From the NCBI GenBank assembly GCA_036925085.1, contig JAUPFP010000023.1, positions 3,372,278 to 3,436,277 on the forward strand: a stretch of DNA of 64,000 nucleotides, in the 5' to 3' direction. The stretch comes from Brachycybe producta. Its lineage: Eukaryota > Arthropoda > Diplopoda > Playtdesmida > Andrognathidae. This document shows, one piece after another, positions 9,917-22,767 of the stretch. How positions within the stretch are numbered: the stretch's first letter is position 1; each line of letters opens with the position of its first letter. The position numbers and the translations under genes were made by a program. The notes under the pieces are model-generated. The model was not told the origin of the DNA. It was given only the letters and a program-made list of their open reading frames with translations, and did no database searches.

Positions 9917-12590
9917 CAGCTCCGTACGTGTCCGACGGATGGCATTCGAAGTAGGTTATCTGGTAACAGATGAATTTCCTGCATTATGTTAGCCAGACGA
10001 ACCGAAAGTTCGTTACGAAGGAACAAAAACGATTGCTTCTCGCAAGCATTTCGGCCTGAAATAAGACACACAAAAGAAAAAACTCCATTCATTAATTATT
10101 TTATTTCTTCTTCATAATTAACAACGTTGTAAAATAAATAAAGGAGAATAATTGGGAAAAAAAATAATTTTTGTTTATTTTGCATTTTGAGGAGCAACTG
10201 AAGAGTAAACGAATTTTACTTTGTTTTGTTTTTTTAAAAATAAACATTTTATGAAAATTTCAAGTTGAAGCCAAAATGAGAAAGAGAGAAAAAATGTCTG
10301 TAATAACTTGCCATAAAAAGTTTATTTTTAAAGATATGAACATAAAAAACCCTTAAAATGTTTTTTTTTTATGAACAGCTGATTTTTGAACACTGGTTAT
10401 TTTTCTGTGTTTTCAGAAAAGCAACAACACCAATGAAAATATTAGAAACTAGAATGACAGATGAAATTGCTTAATTCATATTGTGATATTTTTCAAAAAT
10501 TAACCTGTTACCCTTCTACTTTCTAAAAAAGGGACAGACTAATGGTAGATCACTAGGTGACCTACACAGGCATCTGTAGACAGCTTCAGAATTTCTTTGG
10601 CTCCACCCTTTTATAAGCGTCAGTTCAAATATCAACCAATTAGAAATAAAAAGGGCGGGGCATGTGACATCAAACCCAGTAACAAACCAATTAGAAATTG
10701 ATGACTCTCATAAAAAAGGGCGGAGCCAAAGAAATTCTGAAGCTGTCTACAGATGCCTGTACAGAACAGGCATTTAGAAATCGGGACGAACACAAGTTGG
10801 CTCCGCCCTATTTATGACGACCGGCAACTTCTGATTGGTTTGTTGTGTGGTTCGACGTTGAAAAGGGCGGAGAATGTGACGTCAGACTACATAACCAACC
10901 AATTAGAAGTTGCGCGCCGGTCGTCATAAACAGGGCGGAGCCAACTTGTGTTTGTCCCGATTTCTAAATGCCTGTCTGTACAGATGCCTGTGTGACCTAC
11001 ACTTCCAGATAGCTATTTGGAGAAGAACTGTGGGTCACTCAGTGACCTACTGACGTACACCACCCCTGTAACCCCACCTAATCACTGGTATATATAAGTG
11101 TAGGTCACCTAGTGACCTACGATTAGTATGTTCCCCTTTCTAGAACACTTTCAAGTTTTAGATTCTAAAAACAAAGTAGTAGAATGTCAGAGTTCAAGGG
11201 GCGTTTACACAAGCTGAAGTGATTCATTCTACTGCCTCATGAGTCATTAGACTCATTACAAAAGTCATAAAACTGTGACAATCATACCTTATGATATCAC
11301 TGCTTGTGAGCTATTACTTTATGACTACTGTCATAATATTTCTATACACCAATCAATGGTAGTCATATGACAATATTTGTCATATTTTGTAATTTGTTTT
11401 TGTGACTTAGTTATGAGCTTATACATGTCACAATTTACTGTCATATGACAATTTTATTTTATTTGTGTAAATGAGGCTCCTAGTCTCTTAAAACACATTC
11501 AAAACAAAAATATTAATAACGAAATAAACATTTTTATTTTAATTATTTTGTTTAATAAAAAAAATTATAACTGAAGGGTTCTCAAAAACTGGCTCGCATT
11601 TCAATACAAAAACTAGTATGAAATGGCTCGCGAGCCACTGGTTAAAAACCACTCCCGCCACATATATTTGATATAAAATGTCATTTTGTAAAAAAAAATT
11701 TAACGAGTTTATTTTAATATTTATAATAAATAACATCCGGACCCATTTTATAGGCGATAATAATAATAATAATAATAATTTATAGATAACATAAAAAAGA
11801 TATTTTTGCTATTGTTATTAACGTCTATTAATGTTAATGTCGCAAAAGAGCAAAAATCTGCTTCTTATTTCTCCCGATCAATTCTTCGTTATATGGATCC
11901 GTAAGATTCGCAAACTCTTGTTAAGAGATGACACCATTTGTAGAGATGAGAACGGTGTGCGACGTAACCGCATATGTTTACAAGCACCGCACGATCTGTC
12001 TACAGCGAGTCCATTCCATACTTAATGAAGAGGGGTGTGGTGCGCTTTCCAGCCATACATTCGCCTCGAAAAAGAGACTCAAGGTCGCGATAAAGTCAAT
12101 CACGAGTTAGCCTCACTCGCAGTCCCCACTTTTCACTTATTTTTTTTTTTTCCCCAATAGGATCTTTATAAATTAATCGTCATGAACTTTAAAAGACTAT
12201 GTTTTAGAGGCTATAATTATAAAGACACACCCTTTTTTTATTAATACTAAAAAACCTATTATTATTTTTTAAGATAATGACGTCAAAGAAGAAAAAAAAA
12301 ACGCGATTTGTAAACAAGTTCGTCAAATAAATTTGCATTTATCATCAAATAAGAGATTTCTCAACCTGTTTTCGATAATAATTAATAAAGTTAAAGACTC
12401 TTAAAAAAGATATGAAATTAAGCCTGAAATATTGCTCTTAATTTTTTTTTGTGCTTTAAAATAGTATTAAACAAAAAAAAAACATACCGAAGTCAATAAA
12501 TTGTCTGATTGACACTGGAGATGGATGAAATTGTGAATAAAAGTCCAACATCTTTCCGATGTTTCTTAAACAGTTGACTGTCAGCTTCAT
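9917..12590 (-). CDS. PDK: Pyruvate dehydrogenase kinase, first two coding exons (rest beyond window)
   Basis: Exon 1 is 12590-12488 (starts [10 protein letters not shown], contains [19 protein letters not shown]) with donor GGTATG. Exon 2 is 10055-9917 ([20 protein letters not shown], then [15 protein letters not shown] and [10 protein letters not shown]) with acceptor TTTCAG and donor GTACTG. The phases join G|GC and leave TG for a split Trp codon. These blocks match the N-terminal helical bundle of mitochondrial pyruvate dehydrogenase kinases (human form: FSPSPLSMKQFLDFG, NACEKTSFMFLRQELPVRL), not the branched-chain kinase. The enzyme phosphorylates and switches off the pyruvate dehydrogenase complex in the mitochondrial matrix. 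The catalytic GHKL domain is not in the window; the downstream intron runs left into the Gypsy element. Start chosen as the only ATG in frame before the conserved block; the short leader may serve as targeting sequence. Confidence 0.85.
10566..10991. mobile_element. MITE with ACAGGCATCTGTA ends and 9-bp target duplication
   Basis: Begins ACAGGCATCTGTAGACAGC and ends with the inverse; direct repeats GTGACCTAC flank it exactly (10557-10565 and 10992-11000). Arms of about 60 bases contain GGCTCC(G/A)CCCTTTTAT. Non-coding, so it depends on a transposase elsewhere. A 9-bp duplication suggests a Mutator-like source, but GTGACCTAC also occurs in the surrounding foldback arms, so part of the match could be older sequence. 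A second MITE is inserted near its right end. Confidence 0.75.
10766..10975. mobile_element. MITE with ACAGGCATTTAGAAATCGGG ends, inserted in the previous MITE
   Basis: A 210-base foldback with inverted arms of about 70 bases (GACGAACACAAGTTGGCTCC, then GCCCTATTTATGACGACCGG). Flanked by perfect 9-bp direct repeats CTGTACAGA (10757-10765 and 10976-10984). Related copies with the same arms are at 23102-23308 and 59780-59986. Confidence 0.82.
11220..11480. repeat. Dispersed repeat shared with 52040-52250
   Basis: Contains ACCTTATGATATCACTGCTT, ACAATATTTGTCATAT and other TCATATGACA-type short inverted motifs. A recognisable relative lies at 52040-52250 and a shorter one near 61770-61890. No coding potential; probably an old non-autonomous DNA element. 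Confidence 0.5.
11481..12487. other. Rest of PDK intron 1, no gene seen
   Basis: AT-rich intron sequence with an ATA/AAT microsatellite at about 11757-11780. Short open frames near 11831-12110 have no recognisable protein character. Nothing else supported. Confidence 0.5.
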
Positions 12591-13521
12591 TTTTATGAAA
12601 CTTAATTAACAATATTAAATTATATTATAAAAAATACTTTCTTCTTTCTGATGATGATGATTATGATTGATCTCAAATGTATCAGAATATCAACAAAATT
12701 AGAACATCGCGGATGAAAAATGACTTTTTTTTTTCAAGATACAGAAATATTTAAAAGACGTCAGACTTTTTTAAAAGAAATTAAACAACCGAATTCTTGT
12801 CCTTCACTTTATAAACTGTGCAGACACTGCAGAAGAAGAAAACAAACCCCAAAAAAATTCGTTTTCACTTAAAAAAAAACAACCAAAACAACTGCCAAGG
12901 TTCATGCTGTTTTAATGACATCCAATATGATGCTATTGATCCGCCATATTGAATTATGACGTCATGGCCAATCTCAAACTTCATTCGTCTATTTTTCGTA
13001 GAAAGAGACCAATGATTGGCCGTAGGTCAATTAAAATTGACGATGTATATGGCGCCATCTGTTGCTTTTATTTGATATCTTATTATCATTCACAACAAGA
13101 AATAAGACGACATCAAGACACTTGAGTGCAATTCAAATGTTATATTTTGAAGCCTTGTGTTTTAACTGGAATGACTATTAGGTTGAACGAGAAAGAGTAC
13201 CAATATGGTGTTGTAAAAACTGTATTGTCATTGTGAAAGTGGACTTCATAATCATGACGTAATGTCAATTACGCTGTTTTTGTTATAATTATAAAACAGA
13301 ATTTAGATTTTAACCAATCACAGCGAAGGGATATATCTGTTCCTAAGCTCATATTTTCGGCTAATGCGAGCGGCTAACTGTATTAGCGGCTTGAAAATTG
13401 AAATTAAATCCTTTTCGTTTCGTAGGTGTGAAATTTGCCGTATTTAGAGCATATTTTACGCACTTTATACCTGTAATAATCTAATTATTGTATTCTTTTA
13501 GTATTTTTTCATTAGGAAGAG
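12591..13521. promoter_or_regulatory. Divergent PDK/CDV3 promoter region
   Basis: About 930 bases separate the two start codons of oppositely oriented genes. Visible: a perfect CRE palindrome TGACGTCA at 12957-12964, followed by GGCCAAT; GACCAATGATTGGCC near 13009; a half CRE TGACGTAA near 13255; and AACCAATCACAGCG near 13312. No clear TATA box for either gene. This layout fits a bidirectional CCAAT/CRE promoter; transcription starts are not fixed by the sequence. A GTATTTTTTCATTAG acceptor-like site just before 13516 could mean a 5'UTR intron in CDV3. Confidence 0.5.
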
Positions 13522-14809
13522 ATGGCAGATACAAGTCTAGATGATTTCTTTGCTAAAAAAGACAAAAGTAAAAAGTCTAAAACAAAGAAATTGACTTTTA
13601 CGACTGAACAAATGGCGAAGAAACCAGAAGATGGAAAAAAGCCGCCTCAACAGCAGAATGTAGATAAAACGATGAAAAAAGACAAAGATAAAGTGATAAA
13701 TACATCATCATCAAGTGGTTACGCGACGATTCAGAATTTGGAACAGGTAAAATGTGTTTTAAAATGTTCCTTTTAATTTTTGTGCCGGTCGAAAAGCTTC
13801 TTGATGACGTCAGCTTTTAACCTTTTTAATCATTTTTGGGCATTTTCAAAGGCTGATGACGAGTGGAATGAAGTTGAAGTCCAGGAGGAAAAGGATTATT
13901 CTGGTTTAAAGATTCAAAACTTACAAATCGGGTATTCATATGGATTTTTTCGGAAACTCTAGTAAAAACAGAAATTCTCTAAATCTAAAATCAGATGATG
14001 TTTTAAGTTGAATGCAGTTTTTTTTTCTTCAACATAATCTACAGATTTTGTGATTTTTCTAATGTTGCTTGCTGTTTTCATACGTTTTCACAGATTTTTT
14101 TTTGGCCAGAATTTCTGAGTTGTAGTGAGAAATGTTTGTTTTAGTAAGAAACTTGTTTTATACATTTACTTTTTTTTCTGTTTTTGAGCAGAGATTTGCG
14201 AGATGAAGATCAGGATCGCGATAGATTGGATGATCAATCTGAAGACGGCGATTCTCTTAGAAATAAAGAAGGTTATGGACCATGGAACAAAGGAACGGCC
14301 GTTTTGACACCCTCTGTTCAACAACAGGGTAAAAACGCGTCTCAGATCGTATCTTATGTTTTGTTTTACGAATTTGTTTTCGTTTTCAGAAGTTCCTGTT
14401 GTAATTGAGAAGGTGGAAGAGAAAAAAACAGAAGGAAAAAAGTACGTTGCTCCCGGAATGCGACAGGATCGAACGGCAGGGTCATCAGCATTACCTGGAT
14501 CACGAACTAAAGTCAAATCAGCTCCTAAGTTAGACAGTGAAGAACATTTTCCATCGCTTTCGGCTGCAGCCGAACCGAAACCATTGCGTAAAGGGTAGGT
14601 TGTGCATTACTTAACTTTACGTTAGAGGTCGCTTCGTAGGTTTAATTATTATCGGACTTTTTTTCTTTTGCAGAGCCGTTTCTCCGGATGTTAGTTTCGA
14701 AACTGTAAAACGTGGTTCTCGTGTTGGAACCGAAGATCTGAGCAATCAGTCGTCTACGTTGGTGTTAGGTAATAAGTTTGATGCATTGAGTCAGGGTAAC
14801 GAAAGCTGA
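13522..14809 (+). CDS. CDV3: CDV3 homolog, complete, five exons
   Basis: Exons 13522-13746, 13852-13931, 14192-14328, 14390-14594 and 14674-14809 join in phase to 260 residues, close to human CDV3 (about 258). Matches to the family in order: start MADTSLDDFFAKKDK (human SLDNFFAKRDK); Lys-rich low-complexity stretch; DEWNEVEVQEEKDYSGLKIQ (human DEWKELEQKEVDYSGLRVQ); GYGPWNKG; KYVAPGMRQ; DSEEHFPSLSAA (human YSDTQFPSLQST); FETVKRGSR; and the C-terminal GNKFDALSQ. All introns are GT-AG and short (55-260 bases). CDV3 is a mostly disordered, highly charged cytoplasmic protein first noted as raised in carnitine deficiency; its molecular role is poorly known. A poly(A) signal AATAAA may be at 15140-15145, though that lies in a dispersed repeat. 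Confidence 0.92.
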
Positions 14810-15380
14810 GAATGGTAAACAATTAGAGAGAAAAAAAACGAACCCAATATGCTTTTTTGTTTGTTTGTTCTTCTATTTTCTTCGTTATGTAAACCACAAA
14901 AAAATGAAAGTTAATTTACATTTTATGATGAAAATTATTGGTTCTTCCCCTTTTTTTTTTACATCGTTGCGTTTCTCATAATAATTTCAGCTTCCCCAAA
15001 AAAGCTTTCATTTATCGTTTAAATTCACTTAAATTTTGCTTAAAAATTTGTTTTTTACGAAAGTTCTGGTTTTTTTTTTACAATATAAAGGCTCGTGTCA
15101 CGATTTATCCCCCGCCCTATGTTCAAAAACGTTGCTTAAAATAAAGCTAAGCTTAAAATACAGCATAAGAAAAAATTCTTCATAGCAACGTTTTAGCGAG
15201 TATATGAGAATTTTTAAGTGTTTCTTTGTTTAAACTTTGCTTTGTCTTAAATAATGTTTTAAAATATAGTCATTAATCGATGATTACTGATAGCTAAGGC
15301 AACTAGAAAAACGTGGTTTTTTTTTCATTGAACCTAGTTAAAGGCTAGACATTAAATGAGCATCTACAACTAGTCTTGCC
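14810..15380. other. CDV3 3' region with dispersed repeat
   Basis: No gene seen. 15120-15270 shares GTTGCTTAAAATAAAG(C/T)TTAGCTTAAA with 56320-56420 and is foldback-like, so it is probably an old MITE supplying the candidate AATAAA. Confidence 0.45.
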
Positions 15381-15576
15381 CAAGGTCCGTAGACTAACAG
15401 GTTGGCCGAGAACCAAAGGAATTCCCCCTTACCCCCAAAGCCATTGCTATGGAATGAGGATGCACGGTGACATAGGCATGTATCACTCGCCGTATTGCCT
15501 ACGTCACCATGCATCTCTATCCCTAGCAACGGGTTGGTGGAAGGTTACCAGTCAACCTATTAATCTGCGGACCTTG
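15381..15576. mobile_element. Foldback MITE with CAAGGTCCG ends
   Basis: Nearly the whole 196 bases folds on itself: CAAGGTCCGTAGACTAACAG at the left mirrors CTATTAATCTGCGGACCTTG at the right, and GATGCACGGTGACATAGGCA mirrors the TGCCTACGTCACCATGCATC beside it. Flanks AGTCTTGCC and AGTCTTACA are 9-base near-repeats, consistent with an aged 9-bp target duplication. Non-coding. Confidence 0.72.
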
Positions 15577-15916
15577 AGTCTTACACAGACAAAAAACGCG
15601 AGCCTCGAAACAGATTCTTTGATTGAAAAATACATTTTTCTGGTTGCCTTATTGATAGCAATTGAATATTATAACAACTAACTGAGGAAAGGGACTTGTT
15701 GGGCCACTTTTATCTACGACACATCTATTAATCTACTCCCGATCTTCGGTTGGAATTTACGATAAAAAGTTTTCATTCTGAACAGGATTCCAACATAGAA
15801 ACCCAAATTTTAATTGAGTATCGTTGAAAAGTGTTTTTTTTTTCTATATTGGAACCCTGTTCTGAGAGGGTTCAAGTTATGTCCTTCTTCAGGTGAATTT
15901 TGAGACAAGTTACATA

Positions 15917-16087
15917 TAATTTATATTCGCCTCACAGTAATTTGAAGCTTGTGATGTCAGAGCGGTTGATCAAAAACCTATGATTGGCTTGTTTTCTTAT
16001 TGCAAGAATGTCTCTTAATAGCTTTTTTATGAGACAAAGACCCCTCTGACGTCACAAGTTTTAAGTTATAGTGAGGCGACTATAACT
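15917..16087. mobile_element. Foldback MITE with TTATA(T/G)TCGCCTCAC arms
   Basis: Left arm (TTATATTCGCCTCACAGTAA and GCTTGTGATGTCAGAG) is mirrored by the right arm (CTCTGACGTCACAAGTTTTA, AGTGAGGCGACTATAA). About 170 bases, no reading frame. Family not recognised. Confidence 0.65.
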
Positions 16088-17189
16088 GGGTCCTTTTTGA
16101 ACCTTAACCCATCTAACAGTAAATATATGGATAATATTCAACTACTACTTGAAATGTCCAGTAAATTTGTTTTTTTTTGTGAAGTTTTTCAGCGCCCTCT
16201 AGAAATCTCAAACTGTTTTAAGAAGTTGCTTTATGAAGGAAGTTCCTTTTTTGTGTTATCCTATGCTTTTGTAACAAAAACTTTTGTTTTTCCAATTAAC
16301 TATTAACTATAGTGTTTGTATATCTTAATATGAAAACTAATTGCTTCAAAAATGTGGAAGCCAATTGCGATAAAACTCTGTTTAAATTACTTGAAATACT
16401 TTTGTTCTTTTCTCATAATTGATGAGGTGATCGTATGGATGAACATTACATTCACTTACAATTAAAACATTTCTCTTTTCCAAAATACAATCTTACATTT
16501 TATAAATTAACATTGTTTGTGATGGGGGGGGGGATGTTTCTTTTACGTTAAAAATTACATTCCAGGAGATTTTTATTTTTCAAAACTCAATAATTCCATA
16601 TTTTGGTCAAACCTATTTTATTGCTGTTTTGTAAACAGTTTTCAGAGCTGAGTTGATATATGTAATCTTTTCTTTTGTTTTCAAAAGTAGAAAAAAAAAC
16701 TCAAAGTAAAAGCCAATACAAATTCAAGTTTTCTATCTCGTATACATGTAAATGGATTCAGTTTTTGCGTTTCTTGAACAATTTAAGTAACTGGACTTAA
16801 TGAGTTTAAAAAAAAAAAGATTCTCATTTAACTGATGATTACAAAAAGAAACAAGTTCTTGTTTGACAAATCACAAATCCATACAATGGATAGTTGTTTT
16901 ATCTGTGTTGCATTTGCAAAGAACAACAGTAAGAAGAAATTGAAAGTGTTATAAACTAGAAGAGTTTGGAAAGAAATCACATACACAGGAAAAACACCAG
17001 AAAATAGAATTAGAATAGTCTTCCGTTGCACTCAAAAGATATATGGTGCTTTTGGTAAATTCTTTATGAAGTGAAATTCGGTGGGATTTTATTCAGCATG
17101 TGTGATTCTTCCCTAGTATAGTTCATAAATAGTATTTTTATATTAACATCTTTCAAAATAAACATTTTATAGACAAATATTAGAAACTA
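16088..17189. other. Intergenic sequence, no gene seen
   Basis: AT-rich, with homopolymer runs including a G run near 16525-16534. Short open frames on both strands lack recognisable protein features. Confidence 0.5.
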
Positions 17190-17533
17190 GTGGGGTAACC
17201 CGTCATAAATGACGGGAGCAAAATTAACAGGCAATTATGCGCATGCGCGTCGTTTTTTCCTTTTTTTACTCCTTTCATTTCAATTTTCGTCACCCCCTCC
17301 CACTTTTCTCTCCCCCCCCCTCTACACTTTTCAACCTTTTCCCCCTCTCCAATTTAATATCATGGGGTTTTTGGATGGGAAGGGTGCAACCTATAGTTGA
17401 CCTTGAGAAAAAAAAACAGTTCATTTATTCAAATTTATATAAATTCCGATGTGCTTCAATGGTTGTACAGCGTTATCGCAGAAAGAGAGAAAGATGACAC
17501 ACAGATACACAGACCTGGCAAAATATATATATA
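17190..17533 (+). repeat. GTGGGGTAACCCG repeat, copy 1 (short form)
   Basis: Starts GTGGGGTAACCCGTCATAAA with the small palindrome CCCGTCATAAATGACGGG, continues through ACAGGCAATTATGC, GCGCATGCGCGTCGTTT, a CT-rich tract, ATCATGGGGTTTTTGGATGG and TTGACCTTGAG, and ends ACACAGACCTGGCAAAATAT plus a TA run. Four more copies are at 33927, 35014, 45610 (minus) and 49023. Fixed ends plus a terminal microsatellite are reminiscent of Helitron-like or SINE-like non-autonomous elements; I cannot assign the class. Confidence 0.7.
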
Positions 17534-17664
17534 ATTATTGTGTGCTTAAAGTTGGATCATTTTCAAACTAAGATAAAAGCTTAATTTAAATGGCATAATA
17601 CATAAAAATACTCTTAGTGATTGAGATACCCTTCTAATTTCTAAAACACTTTCAAGTTTAAGTT

Positions 17665-17867
17665 TAGAAACTAGAATGGTACCTGAAATCACTTAATATT
17701 ATTTTTGCGTTCATATATTTCAAAATTAACTTTTTAGATAAAAATTTAAAAAAAAAATATCGGCTATTTAAATTTGGGTCGTTTTCAAACTGGCGTAAAA
17801 GGCTTATTGTAAAATAATAGCAACATAAAACACCCTTAAGTAATTGGGCTAGCCTTTCTAGTTTCCA
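17665..17867. mobile_element. AGAAACTAGAA foldback MITE, copy
   Basis: Left arm TTTAGAAACTAGAATGGTAC, CACTTAATATTATTTTTG and AAAATTAACTTTTTAGA; right arm the inverse, ending GGCTAGCCTTTCTAGTTTCC. The centre carries TTTGGGTCGTTTTCAAACTG. This is the commonest repeat of the window, with other clear copies at 18913, 20585, 26368, 54401 and 63432 and many single arms. Confidence 0.65.
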
Positions 17868-18254
17868 TTAATACTTTCAAATTTCTCTTAAAAGACAAAA
17901 TAACCAGAATTTGAAGGGCGTTTACACTTTAAACCACCTTAATAACTAATTATGCAATACTACTACACCTTTGTAATATTTTCGTTTGTTTTTAGTTTTA
18001 AGACAAGAATACTTGTTCTACTTTTTTTCTGAATATCTTTATTAAGAAACTGATTATGAAACTTCCACACGAAAAAATATGCTTTCAAACCAGAATTTAA
18101 AATTCCAATTTTTAACTTTGTTTTACTTTTTAAAAAAAATGATGAATTGGACGAAAATATAATTCATATATATAATTATAATAATACTAAAAATATCAAA
18201 TGAACTTTAAAAATATTTTTTTATGTTGAAAGATTGAGATTTAAAATCGAAGGT
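17868..18254. other. CDK2 3' flank, no gene seen
   Basis: AT-rich. On the minus strand an AATAAA poly(A) signal (plus-strand TTTATT at 18038-18043) lies about 210 bases after the CDK2 stop and is a plausible 3' end. Confidence 0.45.
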
Positions 18255-21536
<3,282 letters not shown>

Positions 21537-21810
21537 TTAAACCCTTAGAGACCAGGAGAGTCTTAAGTCTCTAAACTAAGTTAACTAACTACACGCCGGC
21601 TTAACCATACGTTTAACCACCTTTTTTTAACTTTAAACTTCTTTAACTTATGTATATAGTTAATTTTATGTAACATGGAGTGACGTAACCATAATAAACA
21701 AAACAAAAATAACCGGTATTCAGGAGAAATTTCCCGCGCTTTTCATGACATCACAAAACACTTCCCGCTAAATATCGATAATATCGATTTGTGTGTGCAT
21801 GGTTTTTGTA

Positions 21811-22040
21811 ACAAGCATTAGCCCATTAGAATTTTTTATAGCGCATGCGCATTGCCGCCCATCGTTTTATATAGGAAAGTGATGACAAGTAAAAACTACC
21901 CCTAAGTGAATGTCTCTTCGGCAGGTTTCATTGGTGATCAATAGATGGCGCTGCTATCGCAAATCTGCAATACTGTTCCATATAAAACGATGGACGGCAA
22001 TGCGCATGCGCTATTAAAAATTCTAATGGGCTAATGCTAG
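21811..22040. mobile_element. Foldback MITE with AGCATTAGCCC ends
   Basis: Arms of about 65 bases: AGCATTAGCCCATTAGAATT, then GCGCATGCGCATTGCCG, then CATCGTTTTATAT, all mirrored at 21978-22037. Flanks both contain GTTTTTGTAA as a direct repeat (21802-21811 and 22043-22052), probably the remains of a target duplication. Confidence 0.75.
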
Positions 22041-22364
22041 TGTTTTTGTAAACATGTGCTGCTATCTTGTGTTCAATTTTGTAATCAAAATTGACAATTT
22101 TCAATTAGAAATTTACAAGAGGGCGGACATTGGCGGATGAATCTCGTACGATATGACATGCTGTTTTTATCCGTGTTTTCCCGGATTTTCAGATTTTAAT
22201 TCTATTCTGGGAATCCAGTAAAACGCGGATAAAAATAAATAAAATGGCTTTCCATACGTACTATCTGTTTGAATCTTTCTAAATGTTAGTGAATCTCGTA
22301 CATGATTTTCTTTAATGTCGGCTCCCTCGGAAATTTACATACGAGTGTATACGTGCCTAATCGT

Positions 22365-22570
22365 AAGACGTTTGTGACGTCATACGGGTTAACATAAAAT
22401 TTAGCATTTGTGTCATTTAGTCAGATGGATAAGGAATTATAAAAAATAATCTCAACAGTTTAAACAAAATAGTTCTTGTATTTTTCTTTTCTTATTATTA
22501 CTGCTTGTTTATTAGACAAGATGGCACAATCCTAAATTTCGTGTCAACCCGTATGACGTCACAAACGTCT
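22365..22570. mobile_element. Foldback element with AAGACGTTTGTGACGTCATACGGGTT arms
   Basis: AAGACGTTTGTGACGTCATA and CGGGTTAACA at the left mirror TGTCAACCCG and TATGACGTCACAAACGTCTT at the right. The arms carry perfect CRE palindromes TGACGTCA, so the insertion adds two CREB-type sites to the CDK2/X promoter. Confidence 0.7.
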
Positions 22571-22767
22571 TGAACTTCTTATGATGAGGCCGGTATACCT
22601 AAATTTCTAATGACATTTCACAGTCGTTGTGAAAATACACGTGTTCGTCAGTGATTTTTTTTTTGTCATTGTTTTTAATTTCAGTTATTATTGTATAAAA
22701 AATATGTCAGTAGTAGTAAATAGTGCTTCTATCGAGTGTCGTTGATTGGAAACAAAGAATTAATAAA

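Larger units (their letters stand above)
10519..11146. repeat. Nested foldback elements: outer arms
   Basis: Arms at about 10519-10565 and 11101-11146 are imperfect inverted copies (CTAAAAAAGGGACA...TAATGGTAGATCACTAGGTGACCTAC). They resemble the AGAAACTAGAA foldback family seen elsewhere in the window. A second, younger element sits between them. At 11102-11122 the arm tip is itself a near-perfect palindrome, GTAGGTCAC-CTA-GTGACCTAC. Confidence 0.55.
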
